This document shows positions 37,393-48,755 of a stretch of DNA of 64,000 nucleotides, piece by piece. The position numbers were made by a program, and so were the translations under genes. The stretch comes from Meloidogyne chitwoodi. Lineage: Eukaryota; Nematoda; Chromadorea; Rhabditida; Meloidogynidae. The notes beneath the pieces are model-generated. The model made no database searches and was not told where the DNA came from. It saw only the letters and a list, made by a program, of their open reading frames with translations. The DNA lies in contig JACZZP010000019.1 in the NCBI GenBank assembly GCA_015183035.1, positions 744,001 to 808,000 of the forward strand, written 5' to 3'. Positions within the stretch are counted from its first letter, which is position 1; each line of letters starts with the position of its first letter.

Positions 37393-38028
37393 ATGAATAA
37401 AATAAACATTAACTACATTTATTATATATATTCTATTATTTTAATTCTCTCCAAATCAATACAGGCGAATTATCATCAAAAACGTGATAAAAATATACAT
37501 TTTATTGTTAAACACGGTTTATATATTTTTTTAGTGAATAAAATTTTTTTAGCGTTAATCGAATGTAAAATACCAGAAAACTGTCAACAAAATATAAATC
37601 ATGCATTAATTAATGAGAAACAAGTTCCTAATTGTGATGGTTTTGATTATTTTGAATTAACTAAATGTTTGGATAATGGTTAATAAAATAGAGAATAAAT
37701 AAATAAATTTCTCAAAATTTTAGAAATATTACCAAAAACAAATTTTACAAATTTAAATTCAAAATCAGGGCAGGTTTGCTGTAATATTGATGAATCAAGC
37801 CTTACTTGCCAAATGGCATGCAAATCTGCGCTTTTTGCTCCAACTTTGACTCACATAATGAAAAAGAATCGCATAGAAATGTTTTGTTTCAGAGATCATG
37901 GAAATGATTATCAAGGGGATAAAGTAAATTTAGTACAAAAATTAGAGTCCAGGAAAATTCCTCAGGAGAATTCCTCTCCGGAAAATTCCTATCCGGGAAA
38001 TTCCTATCCGGAGAATTCCTCTCCGTAA
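37393..38028 (+). pseudogene. cysteine-rich secreted protein, RECK-like, interrupted
   Basis: Exon 37393-37678 and an exon starting 37724 (45-nt intron, phases agree) encode a hydrophobic N-terminus (signal-like, residues 8-25) followed by paired-Cys segments: IECKIPENCQQN, VPNCDGFDYFELTKC, GQVCCNIDESSLTCQMACKS and IEMFCF. The C-C-x(8)-C-x3-C spacing resembles the N-terminal cysteine-knot repeats of RECK, a GPI-anchored protease inhibitor, but the match is by eye. The frame then runs into a short-repeat/foldback element (ENSSPENSYPGNS...) and stops at 38026. A donor GT at 37924 could end the exon before it. No downstream exon is visible, so the gene looks truncated or interrupted. Confidence 0.5.
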
Positions 38029-38440
38029 AATTCTTCTCCGGAAATTCCTCTCTGGAAAATTCTCTCCGGAAATTTCTTCTCCGAAAAATTCCTATCCGGA
38101 AAATTCCTCTCCGGAAAATTCCTCCCGGAGAATTCCTCTCTATATTATCGAAAAATTCCTCTTTTAGTGGAAAATTCCTCTCCGAGCAAAATTTTTGGAA
38201 AATTTAAAGTTATTTTAGATCATTTTAATAAGATTATTCTAACATAGTACAATTTTCAAGTGATCCAAAATCATATTAATTATTATTTAGGGAGGATTTT
38301 TCTGTTAAAAGAGGTATTTTACAGAGAGAATACCTATGCTTTGAGATGAATTTTCCAATAAAGAGGAATTTTCCAAAAATCTGGAAAGGAATTCTCCGAG
38401 AATTTTGGGACACCCAAAAATTTACTCTAATTTAATATAT
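37945..38440. repeat. foldback element of ggaaaattcctctccg-type repeats
   Basis: About a dozen degenerate 16-18 bp units (ggaaaattcctctccg) at 37955-38180 are mirrored at 38290-38400 by complementary units (gaggaattttcc, ggaaaggaattctccgagaa). The outermost ends are complementary (aaattagagt near 37940, actctaattt near 38427). It interrupts the cysteine-rich gene. Confidence 0.75.
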
Positions 38441-39835
38441 AAATAAATATTGAGTCACTTCTGAAGGTTACACACACTGTGGGCCTTCATGGTTGACGTC
38501 TTAAATATTAAGATCAATAAATAAATAATTTAATAAATCACTCTTTTAGGGTTTATTAAATTGTCTGGCCACAGCAAATGAATGGATGTCTAAACTTCAT
38601 TAACATTTTTTACTAATACTTAATTTATAATTAAATATGTTATTGAATGTATTAAAGAGTCTGTAAAACATTACTAAAATTACATAGTTATCCTATTCTT
38701 TTACTTTTTTTATATATGTGTCATTGTTTATTTTAAATACTTTTTTTATTCTTTTTTATTAATTCTTTTTTAAAATTATTTTATTTTTTAAAAAAATAAA
38801 ATAATTTTTTATTTTACTTGTAAAAATAGTTTAATTTAAAATAAAATATAATCTATTGTTTAAATTTTATTTTAATATTTTATTTATATTGTTAAGAAAT
38901 GTCTTGTGATTACATTTTAATTGTTAATTTTATCTTGTAAAAAATACTACGATTTTTTTACTTTTTTTTTGCAAAAAAGTGTAAAAAATCGTAGTATATA
39001 CTACTAACATTCTTCTTAAGGTTTAAATTAAAGAAATTTAATCCCTACATTTCTTTGATTTTCTCTTTAATTAAAATAAATATTTAATTAAAATATTTTT
39101 TTCTTAAACTTTCTAAGTAAGTTTAATATCCTGTTATAAAGAATTGACATTTGTTATTAAAATTTATATCGAGTCAGAAGAATCTGCAACGATTCAATGA
39201 AAGAACAAAACAAGTACCAAATTAATTTTATAAATTTTTATACTAAATTTTATAATAAATATATATACTTATAATTTATTAAATAAAATTAATTTTTAAT
39301 ATTTTTAAAAAATTTATGCTGATATAAATAATAAAATTAATATTTTTAAAGATAAAAATACGTATATTATTTAAATTTAATATAAAAATTTTAAAAAAAT
39401 TAAATATTAATTTTATAAATAAATTGTTAAATTAATGACACAAATCAACGATTATTGAAATCTCGAAAGAACAACTTATTTTTACTAACAGAAGGACAAA
39501 TTTTAATTTTATAAAATAATAAAATCTCTTGTATTTTTTAAAATTAAAAAAAAATATTTTTAATTGTAAAACATAATTAAAAATTGAAATAGAACAAAGG
39601 CAGCATTAATTAAATGAGCAACATTTATGTTTTTTTGAATATAAATGAATTTAACAATTAAAAATTTTGAATATTCAAATTATCTTTATTACGCGAATGA
39701 AGTGAACTAAGCGAGAAGAATTATAGAATTTGTAAATTTAATGAGATTACACTTGTTAAATTTAATTTTAATGAAACTATATAACTCTCCTCCCTTAGAA
39801 TTTTATTAATATTTATTTATTTTTTACTTTAAAGT

Positions 39836-40039
39836 ATGAACAACAAAAATTCGGAAAAAAGAACTTATATTACTAACTCAAGAAAATTATTCTGTTATAA
39901 GTGGAATGTTTCTTATAAGGTTAGTGTTGATGAGAAGCGTAAAACATGGGAAAAAATCTTCAACACTTGTAAAGCATTGAACCATGATTGGACTGAAACA
40001 AGAGATTCGAAATTCATAAAACAATATATAAATAAATAA
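39836..40039 (+). CDS. small open frame, 67 aa, uncertain
   Basis: The frame encodes a basic, Trp-containing peptide (MNNKNSEKRTYITNSRKLFC, later KTWEKIFNTCKALNHDWTE). Its composition is less biased than random AT-rich frames here, and there are three Cys/Trp-rich helices' worth of sequence. No domain recognised, no signal peptide, no neighbours to suggest a role. Confidence 0.25.
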   Translation: MNNKNSEKRTYITNSRKLFCYKWNVSYKVSVDEKRKTWEKIFNTCKALNHDWTETRDSKFIKQYINK

Positions 40040-40087
40040 AAAAGTTAATGAAACATTATAAATATAAATTTATCAAATGATTTCCTA

Positions 40088-40520
40088 GAATAAAGCTAAA
40101 TTATATACATAAGAAATAGAAATGACCTAAGAAATTTAGAAAAGTAATAAGAAAAAATGAATCTTCTTGGAATTTAATTTTTATTAGACTATATTATAAA
40201 TCTAAATTATATCCATAAGAAATAGATAAGAAATAGAAATGACCTAAGAAATTTAGAAAAGTAATAAGAAAAATGAATCTTTTTTGAATTTGAGATAATT
40301 TTTTAAAAAAATAAAAAATTAAAATAAATAATAAATAAATAAATAATCAACCGAGAAAAAAACAAGATGAAAAAATAAATTTTAAAAAGAAATTATTTTT
40401 TAAAAAAATAAAAAATTAAAATAAATAATAAATAAATAAATAATCAACCGAGAAAAAAACAAGATGAAAAAATAAATTTAAAAAAAAATTATTTTTTAAA
40501 AAAATAAAAAATTAAAATAA
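40088..40520. repeat. two nested direct duplications
   Basis: A block of about 95 bp (taagaaatagaaatgaccta...gaatctt) occurs at about 40108-40180 and again at about 40215-40285. A second block of about 105 bp (ataatcaaccgagaaaaaaa with lysine-codon-like runs) occurs twice at about 40300-40400 and 40395-40500. Confidence 0.8.
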
Positions 40521-41430
40521 AAGAAATATTGCAAGTAACCGCGGAAATCGCGGTTGTAATAATAAAAATAATAACCGCGGTTATTATAATTGCGCAGAAG
40601 CACTTAACTTTTGAGTCTAACAATATTTTAATAAAATTTTAATTATTTTTTAGATTTAAAAATTTTAATTTTTTAAAAATTATTTAAAAATTAAATTTAC
40701 TTACAAAACAGGGATAATTTAAATTTTTTATTAAAAAAATTTTTTAAAGAAAAAAAGACTTTGTTCTTTTACAAGAGGAACTAAAGTTTAAAATTAAATT
40801 TAATAAACTAATTTCTGGAAATTTGTTCATTAAACGGCGAAAGAATAATACGTCAAAATTTCGAATATGCAAGGAATTGGTATCTACTAAATTTGTCAAT
40901 AACGTTTACACCCACTGTACTGATGTACCGTATTTAAATTCTCGATGTGTCCACACTATTTTTAATTTTTTCTCGTATTATTAAAAAAAGACACATTTCT
41001 GAAGGATATGATGTTAGTACACACAAAATGAGAAAACTAATTTTATTTAATCAATTTTATTTAATTAATTTTATTTTTGAATAAAAAATTTTTAAAGTGA
41101 ATTTTAATTTTTTTAATTCAATAATCTATTTATTTATATTAATACACACCATATAATGAAAAAGAATGTTATTTTTTTAGAAAATAAAAGAAAAACAAAA
41201 ACAAAATTTAATATATTTTTTAATTTTATTTAATTAATTCTATAATTTATTTTATTTTAAATAAAAAAACATTTTTAAAAATTAATTATATTAAGTATTT
41301 TATTATTTATTTATTTTTGTGGAATATTAAAAAAAATTTAAAATCAATTAATTATAATCAATTTTGTTAAATTTTACAGGCAGTTTCTATTTTTGACGCC
41401 TTTCAACAGGCTGAAATATTAGAGATAAGG

Positions 41431-41505
41431 AGAATGTACAGCCGGTCTCTCCCTGTCTTCGGAGGAGGATCGCGGCCTTACTCCTCGCACGGGACTTTTT
41501 ATGAA
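41431..41505. other. GC-rich island ending in T5, possible small RNA gene
   Basis: 75 bp of about 60% GC within AT-rich DNA, with internal complementarity (gaggaggatcgcggcc...actcctc) and a TTTTT run after cacgggac that could serve as a Pol III stop. It does not match tRNA, U6 or spliced-leader sequences I know. No open frame. Confidence 0.3.
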
Positions 41506-42454
41506 AATAATTTAAAATAATAAAAATTAAAAAAACACTGATTTATTAAAATAAAAATTTTAAATAATAAATTTTATAAAAGTAATTTAAAATAATAAAA
41601 AAGCATTTTCCTTTTTGACACTCAAACTCCGCACCAAAATCTTGCTGTACTATTATACCACTACCTTTGTGCTCAAACAATCCATTCAAAAGGTTTTGGC
41701 TTAAAAAAGAAAGTACACGAGTTTGAGAGCCTTTTTTTCGGACTTTTTTTACCGATAATTTGGTTTCTTCAATTTGTATGTCCCTAACTAATCGATAATT
41801 ATATAGGGTAATATGTCGCAAAAGCGACATTCTTTTTTATTATTAATCATTTTACATAAAAAAAATATATTATTTTTTTACTCGTCCTTTTTCTTTTAGC
41901 AGTTTACGCCCCTAATTTTATGTACTTTTTAGGAAAAGCAAATTCCTTTAAAATGTTACGCCTTCTATTTTTTGGCTATTTAAAGAGCCCATCTTATCAC
42001 TAAAGTTCAAGCTTCTCGTTCTATTAAATTATTATTAAAAAGCTTCTCTTCCCATTTAAAATTTATTAGTTTTAAGATTGTTTATTTAAAGAATAAATTT
42101 TTTTCTGTTAAATTGTTTTTTATTTAAATTGAAAGTGTTTTTTAATTTAAATTTTTGTCCCAATTAATTTTGCGATATAATATTGTAGTTAAATAATGCT
42201 CATAAATTCAAAATTCTGATAGATTTATTAGAATAGTATGTTTAAAAAATAATTTATTTTATCAATGCTGAAAGTCGAGAGAAAATTAGACAATTAAAAA
42301 TTTATTAAAAAAGTTAAAAAAATTAAAAATTAATTTAAGAGAATGCAAAATTAAAAAATTATAATTTTGTTAAAAATTTTTAAATTAATCTCTGTACTCT
42401 ATTGCATCAATAACGTACATGCTGAATAAAAGAAAATAAATTAAAAAATTATTT

Positions 42455-42620
42455 TCAAGTGTTAATTTGCAAAAACCTATTTTCGTAAACGCTTGCATTC
42501 ATTGACTGCTCTTGTCCATTTTGATAAACCTAGGAATTAAATAAAGAGTAAAATTGATAAAATTAAATTTACCCGAAATTGCGTATTATTTTCCCAAACA
42601 GTGCCATTTTCATTAGCTAT
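42455..42620 (-). CDS. last two exons of an unrecognised gene
   Basis: Exons 42620-42573 and 42529-42455 join in phase across a 43-nt intron and encode IANENGTVWENNTQFR then VYQNGQEQSMNASVYENRFL and a stop. Upstream exons were not found between here and 43146, so either the gene starts further away or this is an orphan fragment. Confidence 0.35.
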
Positions 42621-43145
42621 CTTAAAAATAATTTTTTAATTTAATAATTTTATTTTAATATTTTAGTTGGCACATGTTTGAGTATTAGCCGGTACATATG
42701 GGAAAGTTCAAAATTTCCTCGGAACTAGTTCTAGTAGTTAGCCCTAAGGAGAAATTCCCTTTTTTTACCGCACATTCCTGTGGGTATTGAAGGACACGCC
42801 CATATATTTTGTAGAAAAATTATTTTGATGTTTGCCGACAGCCTAAAGGTTTGGGATGCTCTATCCGTTTTTATAAATCAAAAGGTGTTGAAAAGTGTGA
42901 TAAAAAAAAAAAAACATGCCCCTTTTTCTTATTAAGAATTAAAAAAAAAATTTTTTATTTATCTTTTACACCAATAAAAAATGATAAAATTCTAAAAAAG
43001 ACAAAGTAGTGAACAAAAATGTTCGTGCGGTTATTCTTTAAAAAATAGTTAGTTTGAAAAAAAAATGTTTTTTGTGATTTTTTCTTATTGTGAATAATAA
43101 AAAAAATTCTTGTGGTAGTTATTGAAAAAATGCTTCTTGTGAACA

Positions 43146-43711
43146 TTATGGTTGTTGTATATAAATAATTTTGTCAAATATCGCACGTAAAAATGTTGAC
43201 AATTCGCCTTCATGTGTAAAAATAATTTGTAAATATTTATACACATTATAATTTGTTTGATGTTGTAGTTTAAAACGTAAATCAACTTCTTTCTCTTGAT
43301 TGCATAAAAATGATCTTATTGCTTTAATATCTTCATCGTTTGAATTAGATTCTTTTTTGAGATAATAAATACTTTTTTTAATCTCTTCTATCTGGTTTAA
43401 AACATGAATCCATTCTGTGCCACTAATATTTTTATTATAATTTAATTTATAAGTTCCAAAAAAGATGTTTTTGAGATTTGGATTTTGTTTAATAATAGTT
43501 TCTTCTATTATCATTTTTTGAAAGATTTCTTTAATTTCAGAGTCTGCGAATTTCGATATTTATTATATAAAATTAAAAAAAATTTACCTTGAACGTTTTT
43601 GTGAATATTTTTAACAAAATTTAAAATTTTTTTATATGTAGTACATTCATTTTTCTGGAGACATAGATGAATTAAAGAAGCCAAATTATTTTCATTTGTT
43701 GGTTGTTGCAT
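43146..43711 (-). CDS. hypothetical helical protein, 173 aa, two exons
   Basis: Exons 43711-43588 and 43543-43146 join across a 44-nt intron with matching phase. Starts MQQPTNENNLASLIHLCLQK. The second exon contains charged helical sequence (IEEIKKSIYYLKKESNSND, ending DKIIYIQQP). No signal peptide or membrane span. Not recognised. It lies about 660 bp downstream of the truncated transhydrogenase gene on the same strand. Confidence 0.6.
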
Positions 43712-44119
43712 TTTAACTAAAAAAAACTTATAAAAAATATTTTAAATATTTAAAAATAAAAAAAGAATAAGAGAATGTTCATGTGTGGACCAAAAAAAAA
43801 GGAAAATTTTGTAAATCTGTGGAAAATTCTAACTCGTAAAAATCTTTATAATTAACAATCACGGCATTTTGGTACAAAATCGGATCAAAAAAAAGATTTA
43901 AAGAAAAAATAAATGAAATGTCGGGAATCGGGTAAGGTTGAAAAAAAAAACAGGCCAAGAATCTTGGAACATCTCTATAAAAAGGAGAAAACTAAAAATA
44001 AAATTTAAAAATAAATAAAACTAACATAAAATTATTTAAATAATTTAAAAAAAAAATATATTTAAATATAAAAATTAAATAAGGAAAAAAATAAATAAAT
44101 TTAAAATAAATTCCTTATA

Positions 44120-44222
44120 TAGGGAAGTTTGCGCGCCTTTTTTTTTGCATATTTAATTTTCATAAAAATTAAAATATCATGAAAAATTAATGCAAAAAAA
44201 AGGCGCGCAAGATCTTCCTTCT
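44120..44222. repeat. palindromic element with gcgcgcc arms
   Basis: gcgcgccttttttttt...gcat at 44131-44154 and atgcaaaaaaaaggcgcgc at 44192-44210 are complementary, with outer arms ggaag/cttcc extending the symmetry. It sits immediately 3' of the last recognisable transhydrogenase exon. Confidence 0.8.
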
Positions 44223-44371
44223 ATTGAGAAAGATACATGAGGCCTCTAATTTGAAGATAAATGATCTGTCATAAAAAATAGAAATTATGAGAGAAATGAA
44301 AAATAAAATTAAATAAAAAAAAGAAGAATATTTAAAAATATTATATATTAAACAAAAAATAAATAATTTAC

Positions 44372-46130
44372 CAGAAAAAGTGGTCATAGTTTGAGTAAAT
44401 GCCATATTTGGACTAACATATCCAAGTAAATTGGTGGATCCAATCGCTAAAATTTTAAATTAATTAAAAAATAAAATAAAACCTCCGGCATAGAGTGAAA
44501 CCTTTTTCAAATTTTTAATAAAATGACTTTCTTCTTTAGGTATAATCACCTCTACCTCAACATTTGATTTTGGTTGAGTAGTAGGAGATGGTTGAGCAAC
44601 AACAGGAGGAGACCATAAAAGAGTTCCATTATGTAAAATGATTGATCCACGAACAACTTCATCCTTATAAAAAATAGAAAGTTAAAAAGAAATTAAAAAA
44701 ATACTTTCAAATCAATGAAAAAGTTCTCTTTTTGGTCACCAATTGCCAACAAAAATTTGGTTATATTGTTAGCATATAAAACTGAACTTTGCCCAGCAAG
44801 ACGATTAGGCATTTGTTTGTATCCAATATGAAGAACCCCATTATCGTTTGTATAAACTTCTCCAGGTCTTGTTGTTTCAAAAATGCCTCCTGGTTCTGCT
44901 ACCAAATCAACAACAACAGAGCCTGGTTTCATTAATGAAATCATTTCCTATAATTTATATTTAGACAAATCAAATTAGAAAAAATAACTTTAGTGAAGAG
45001 AACGGGAGCTTTTTTCCCAGGAATTGTTGCTGTACTAATTATAACGTCAACATCTCGACATTGTTGTCTAAAAAGCTCCATTTCAGCAGCAATAAACTCA
45101 GGACTCATTTCTTTTGCATAACCATCAGAACCTTCGCCAGATTCTTTCAATTTTATCTTTAAAAATGAAATATTAAAAATACTTTTTTAAAAAAAAAAAC
45201 CTCCAAAAATTCAGCTACAAGTGATTGAACTTGTTCTTTAACATCAGTTCTAGTGTCAAAATCTTTAACAATCGCACCCAAATTTTTTGCTGTTGCAATT
45301 GCACCTGAAAAATGTTTGATAAATGATGTTTTTAATTTTAAAATAATTACTTAATCCAGCAACATCTCCTCCAACAACAAGCACTTTTGCCGGTGGAACC
45401 TTCCCCGCAGCAGTAATTTGTCCTGCGAAAAATTTTCCATAACTGTTTGCTGTCTCAATTACTGCTTTATATCCAACAATATTAGCCATAGAACTAAGGG
45501 TATCAAAAACCTATTATTAATGTTTAAAAGAATGTAATAAAAGAAACCTGAGCTCGCGATATTTGTGGTATTTTGTCCATTACAAAAACAGTCATTTTAA
45601 GTCCAACTAATAAATCTACAACTGTTTTATTATTTTCAGGAAAAATAAAAGAAATTAGAGTAGAATTAGGTCGGAATAAAGAAACTTCATCCATTTCTAG
45701 GCAACGAACCTAAATATCACAGAATCATTCTTATTCTAAATTAGTAAAAAAGCAAACTTTTAGCAAGATATCAGCCGCAACTGCTTCTTTTTTGTTGACA
45801 ATCTTTGCGCCTGTTCTTGCAAATTCCTCGTCAGAAATTGAAGCTAATACACCTGCTCCACTCTCAATCTTAACATTAATACCACGTTTAAGTAAAGTAC
45901 AGGCAGCCAATGGAGTAAGTGAAACACGATGTTCTTCTACAAGAAAACTAACTAAAAATGGTCAAAAAACAACCTGGATTAATTTCCTTTAAAGTAGAAA
46001 CAACCATTCCTTTATGAGTCAATTTTTCAAAAGACTTTTCTTTAATCTCACAAAAACATCTCGTTTGAAGTAAATATTGTGTTCTTTTTAGAAATGAATA
46101 AGGAAACTGTCGATAAACACAAAGTAACAT
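44372..46130 (-). CDS. nnt: NAD(P) transhydrogenase, mitochondrial, N-terminal half only
   Basis: Nine exons (46130-45974, 45936-45758, 45709-45548, 45510-45351, 45304-45201, 45156-44989, 44947-44705, 44663-44483, 44446-44372) encode 476 residues in one frame. The N-terminus ([20 protein letters not shown]) fits a mitochondrial transit peptide. Then follow the alanine dehydrogenase/PNT N- and C-domains: [23 protein letters not shown], the Rossmann loop, [30 protein letters not shown] and [16 protein letters not shown]. The enzyme normally couples proton flow across the inner membrane to NADPH formation and is about 1000 residues long. Here coding stops after [14 protein letters not shown], at the start of the membrane region. 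Membrane domain II and the NADP domain III are absent. The glycine loop reads GGDVAGL where family members have GGGVAGL (Asp about residue 215). Likely a truncated or decaying copy, although a very distant next exon cannot be excluded. Confidence 0.88.
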
Positions 46131-46899
46131 CCTGCTTTATCGAACGGTCTAAAAATTAACATTAAATCTCATCAGGCTTAATTTAACTCTAAAATAACAA
46201 TTTTAAGATCATAACAAAAATTGAACTCATCAGACTTCTTTAAACATAATTTTAAAACGAAGAACTTTAAAGATTAAAAAGAATACTAGATAAGAAAACT
46301 AAATGAAAGTTCACACAACAGCTGCCCACGTTCAACAAATCTAAAGAAAATTTGAACGCTAATCTTCAATCAATGTCTTACAGGGGTACTAAAGAGTATG
46401 GGCAAATATGCTAAAAATTCAATGTCCTTACTTATTGTTTGATCTAGAAAAGCCAACAAATAGAAGTAACGAAAGTCAGAATATTTATTAAATAAATAAA
46501 TTAAATAAATATATTTTTAAAAAATTTTTCTTTCACATCAATGTCTATCTGCGGCCACCAACATTATTATGTAAACCGGGACTTAAAGAAAAAATTATAA
46601 AAAATCATACCATTATGAGGTTCCTGCCGATTATGAATTCGGTTATCGAGCTAAAAATAAAATATTTCTCATAATAAAAGTAAAAAAATACTGTTTGGAG
46701 ATAACGCAGAATAATTCTTAACGATTCATTAGTCGTATTTGTCAAGGTAGATAATTGTTGTATCATACGCTCATGTCTATCATCCTTTATTAAAATTAAT
46801 TTTTGATCTTAACATAAAATTTATGAAGAAAACTTCATAATTATTTAATAAAAAAGATAGCCCCTTAGAAAAATTTTATTAAAAAATATATTACATGTC
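46131..46899. other. upstream region of the transhydrogenase gene
   Basis: Contains the presumed promoter of the transhydrogenase gene (no clear TATA box). No other gene seen. GC content is slightly higher than in the repeats to its right. Confidence 0.4.
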
Positions 46900-47640
46900 T
46901 AAATTTAAACTGAAAAATATAAATTATTCATATATGTCACAAACATATATGAATAAATGTTTGATTGACTTTTTTTCAAAATTTCTAATAATTAATTTTT
47001 TGTTTTTGACATGTTCATGAATAAATTATTTTTCAATATTTCAAAAAATTTTTATTTTTTATTTTGACATGTCAAAGAAATGTTATGAATAAATTATTTT
47101 TTCAATATTTCAAAAAATTTTTACTTTTTTATTTTGACATGTTCATGAATAAATTATTTCTTCAATTTTCAAAACATTTTTACTTTTTTTTTATTTTGAC
47201 ATGTTCATGAATAAATTATTTTTTCAATATTTCAAAAAAAATTTTTACTTTTTTTTTATTTTGAAATGTTCATGAATAAATTATTTTTTAAAATTTCAAA
47301 AAATTTTTACTTTTTTATTTTGACATGTCAAGAAATGTTATGAATAAATTAATTTTTTCAATATTTCAAAAATTTTTATTTTTGACATTTCATGATTAAT
47401 TTATTTTTTCATAATTTCAATTATTTTGTTAATTTGACATTTTCCTGAATAAATTAATTTTTCATAATTTCAATTATTTTGTTAATTTGACATTTTCCTG
47501 AATAAATTAATTTTTCATAATTTCAATTATTTTGTTAATTTGACATTTTCCTGAATAAATTAATTTTTCATAATTTCAATTATTTTGTTAATTTGACATT
47601 TCTTGAATAAATTAAATTATTCATAACATTTTCTTGGCAT
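46900..47640. repeat. two families of about 55-60 bp tandem repeats
   Basis: 46980-47340 contains about six degenerate units around gacatgttcatgaataaat followed by a tttcaaaaaatttttac block. 47385-47600 contains four nearly perfect 53-bp units around ttaatttgacattttcctga. Maverick terminal repeats often contain tandem repeats, so these may mark the left end of the element at 48-64 kb. This cannot be tested without the right end. Confidence 0.85.
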
Positions 47641-47762
47641 GTCAAAAAAAATGTTTTGAATAAAATAATTTTTTATTTTGACATATTCATGAATAAAATA
47701 ATTTAAAAAAATTAAAAGTTAGAATTTAAAAAATAAGTTTTTTAAATATATATAATATATAT

Positions 47763-48074
47763 CATGGATGGACAAAATCAGAAAATAAAATACGAAAGAC
47801 GAAATATGAAATTTACGAAACCAAATTAAAAAACGAAAGACGAAATATGAAATAAAAAAGGTTCAAAAACACGAAATAATACGAAATTACGAAAGTAACA
47901 AAAATACGAAATATGAAACTACCCCCAAAAAAATTTTTTTATTTCGATATTTTAAAAATTTCATAATTTCAAAAATTTCGTATTTCGTCCAAAAATACGA
48001 AAGACGAAATAAAATTGGTCTAAAAATACTAATACGAAATATGAAAGACGAAATACAAAAGTTGCCCATCCTTG
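47763..48074. mobile_element. hAT-type MITE with 8-bp atatatat duplication
   Basis: The left end catggatggacaa and right end ttgcccatccttg are near-complementary. The flanks are atatatat on both sides (47755-47762, 48075-48082). The 312-bp body is made of acgaaatatgaaagacgaaat-type repeats in both orientations. It lies beside, or within, the left edge of the Maverick element. Confidence 0.8.
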
Positions 48075-48261
48075 ATATATATATATAAATTAAATAAAGA
48101 CTTTCACAATTATAAGTCATTTTTTAAAAATATTTTTTATTTTGTAAACTCAGAACTTTAAAATAATCTTAAATAATACCAATAAATATTAATTAAAGTT
48201 TATTTAATTAAAAAAATGTAAACAATATTAATTAATCAGTTTGATTTTGGTGTATATGGTG

Positions 48262-48557
48262 TTATAATGTCTGAAACTCTACAATTCTTTTTGAAACAAT
48301 CTTCGCCATGTCAAACTTGACTTCGATACGATTCTCATTGCGAACTGCTTTGTCACTTTTCTTGAAAATACGATCTCGACAATCTAAAAAATTTAAAAAT
48401 AATTTTAATAATCAAATTTACTAAATAAACCTGCACATAAAGTAAACGTAAACAAAAATTTTCCACGAAATAATTTCCACAATGGTTCGCGAATAGTAGA
48501 TTTGTTATCAAAATTTAAAACAGGAACATTAGAATTAATTTCACCAATATTTTCCAT
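48262..48557 (-). CDS. small unknown protein of the element, 82 aa, two exons
   Basis: Exons 48557-48431 and 48383-48262 join across a 47-nt intron in phase (MENIGEINSNVPVLNFDNKS, then C-A-D-C-R-D-R-I-F-K-K, ending VSKRIVEFQTL). It is divergent from the PAZ gene with 198 bp between the two starts, which suggests a shared promoter region. No domain recognised. The second half is basic. A nuclear or nucleic-acid-linked role is only a guess. Confidence 0.6.
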
Positions 48558-48693
48558 TTTTTATATTTGTTTGAAAAATATTTTTTTAAAGATAAAATAT
48601 TTTTAGTTTTATTAAAAAATGTTAGAATGAGCTTCTGAGTAAACATTTTACACTATTTATTTAGATGTAAAAAGGGGCGGAGCTTAAAATCTA

Positions 48694-48703
48694 GTATTTA
48701 AAC
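48694..48703 (+). promoter_or_regulatory. TATA-like box of the PAZ gene
   Basis: gtatttaaac lies about 55-60 bp upstream of the ATG at 48756. The same decamer occurs upstream of the packaging ATPase gene (63683-63692, minus strand). Confidence 0.5.
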
Positions 48704-48755
48704 TCGCATAATTAATCATCTTTAATTCATATCTAAAAAAAATTTTTGAAAAAAA

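Larger units (their letters stand above)
38441..41430. other. mostly AT-rich stretch with local repeats
   Basis: Contains a palindrome (actacgatttttt... / ...aaaaaatcgtagt) at about 38945-38998 and the 40.1-40.5 kb direct duplications listed separately. Otherwise no convincing gene apart from the weak frame at 39836. Confidence 0.45.

Noticed and set aside
41431..41505. tRNA gene
   Set aside because: No A/B box consensus (no GGTTCGAxTCC) and no cloverleaf.
44187..44405. 72-codon minus frame continuing past the last transhydrogenase exon
   Set aside because: It is intron or flanking read-through after a good GT donor at 44371-44370; sequence is hydrophobic AT-driven and unlike the enzyme.
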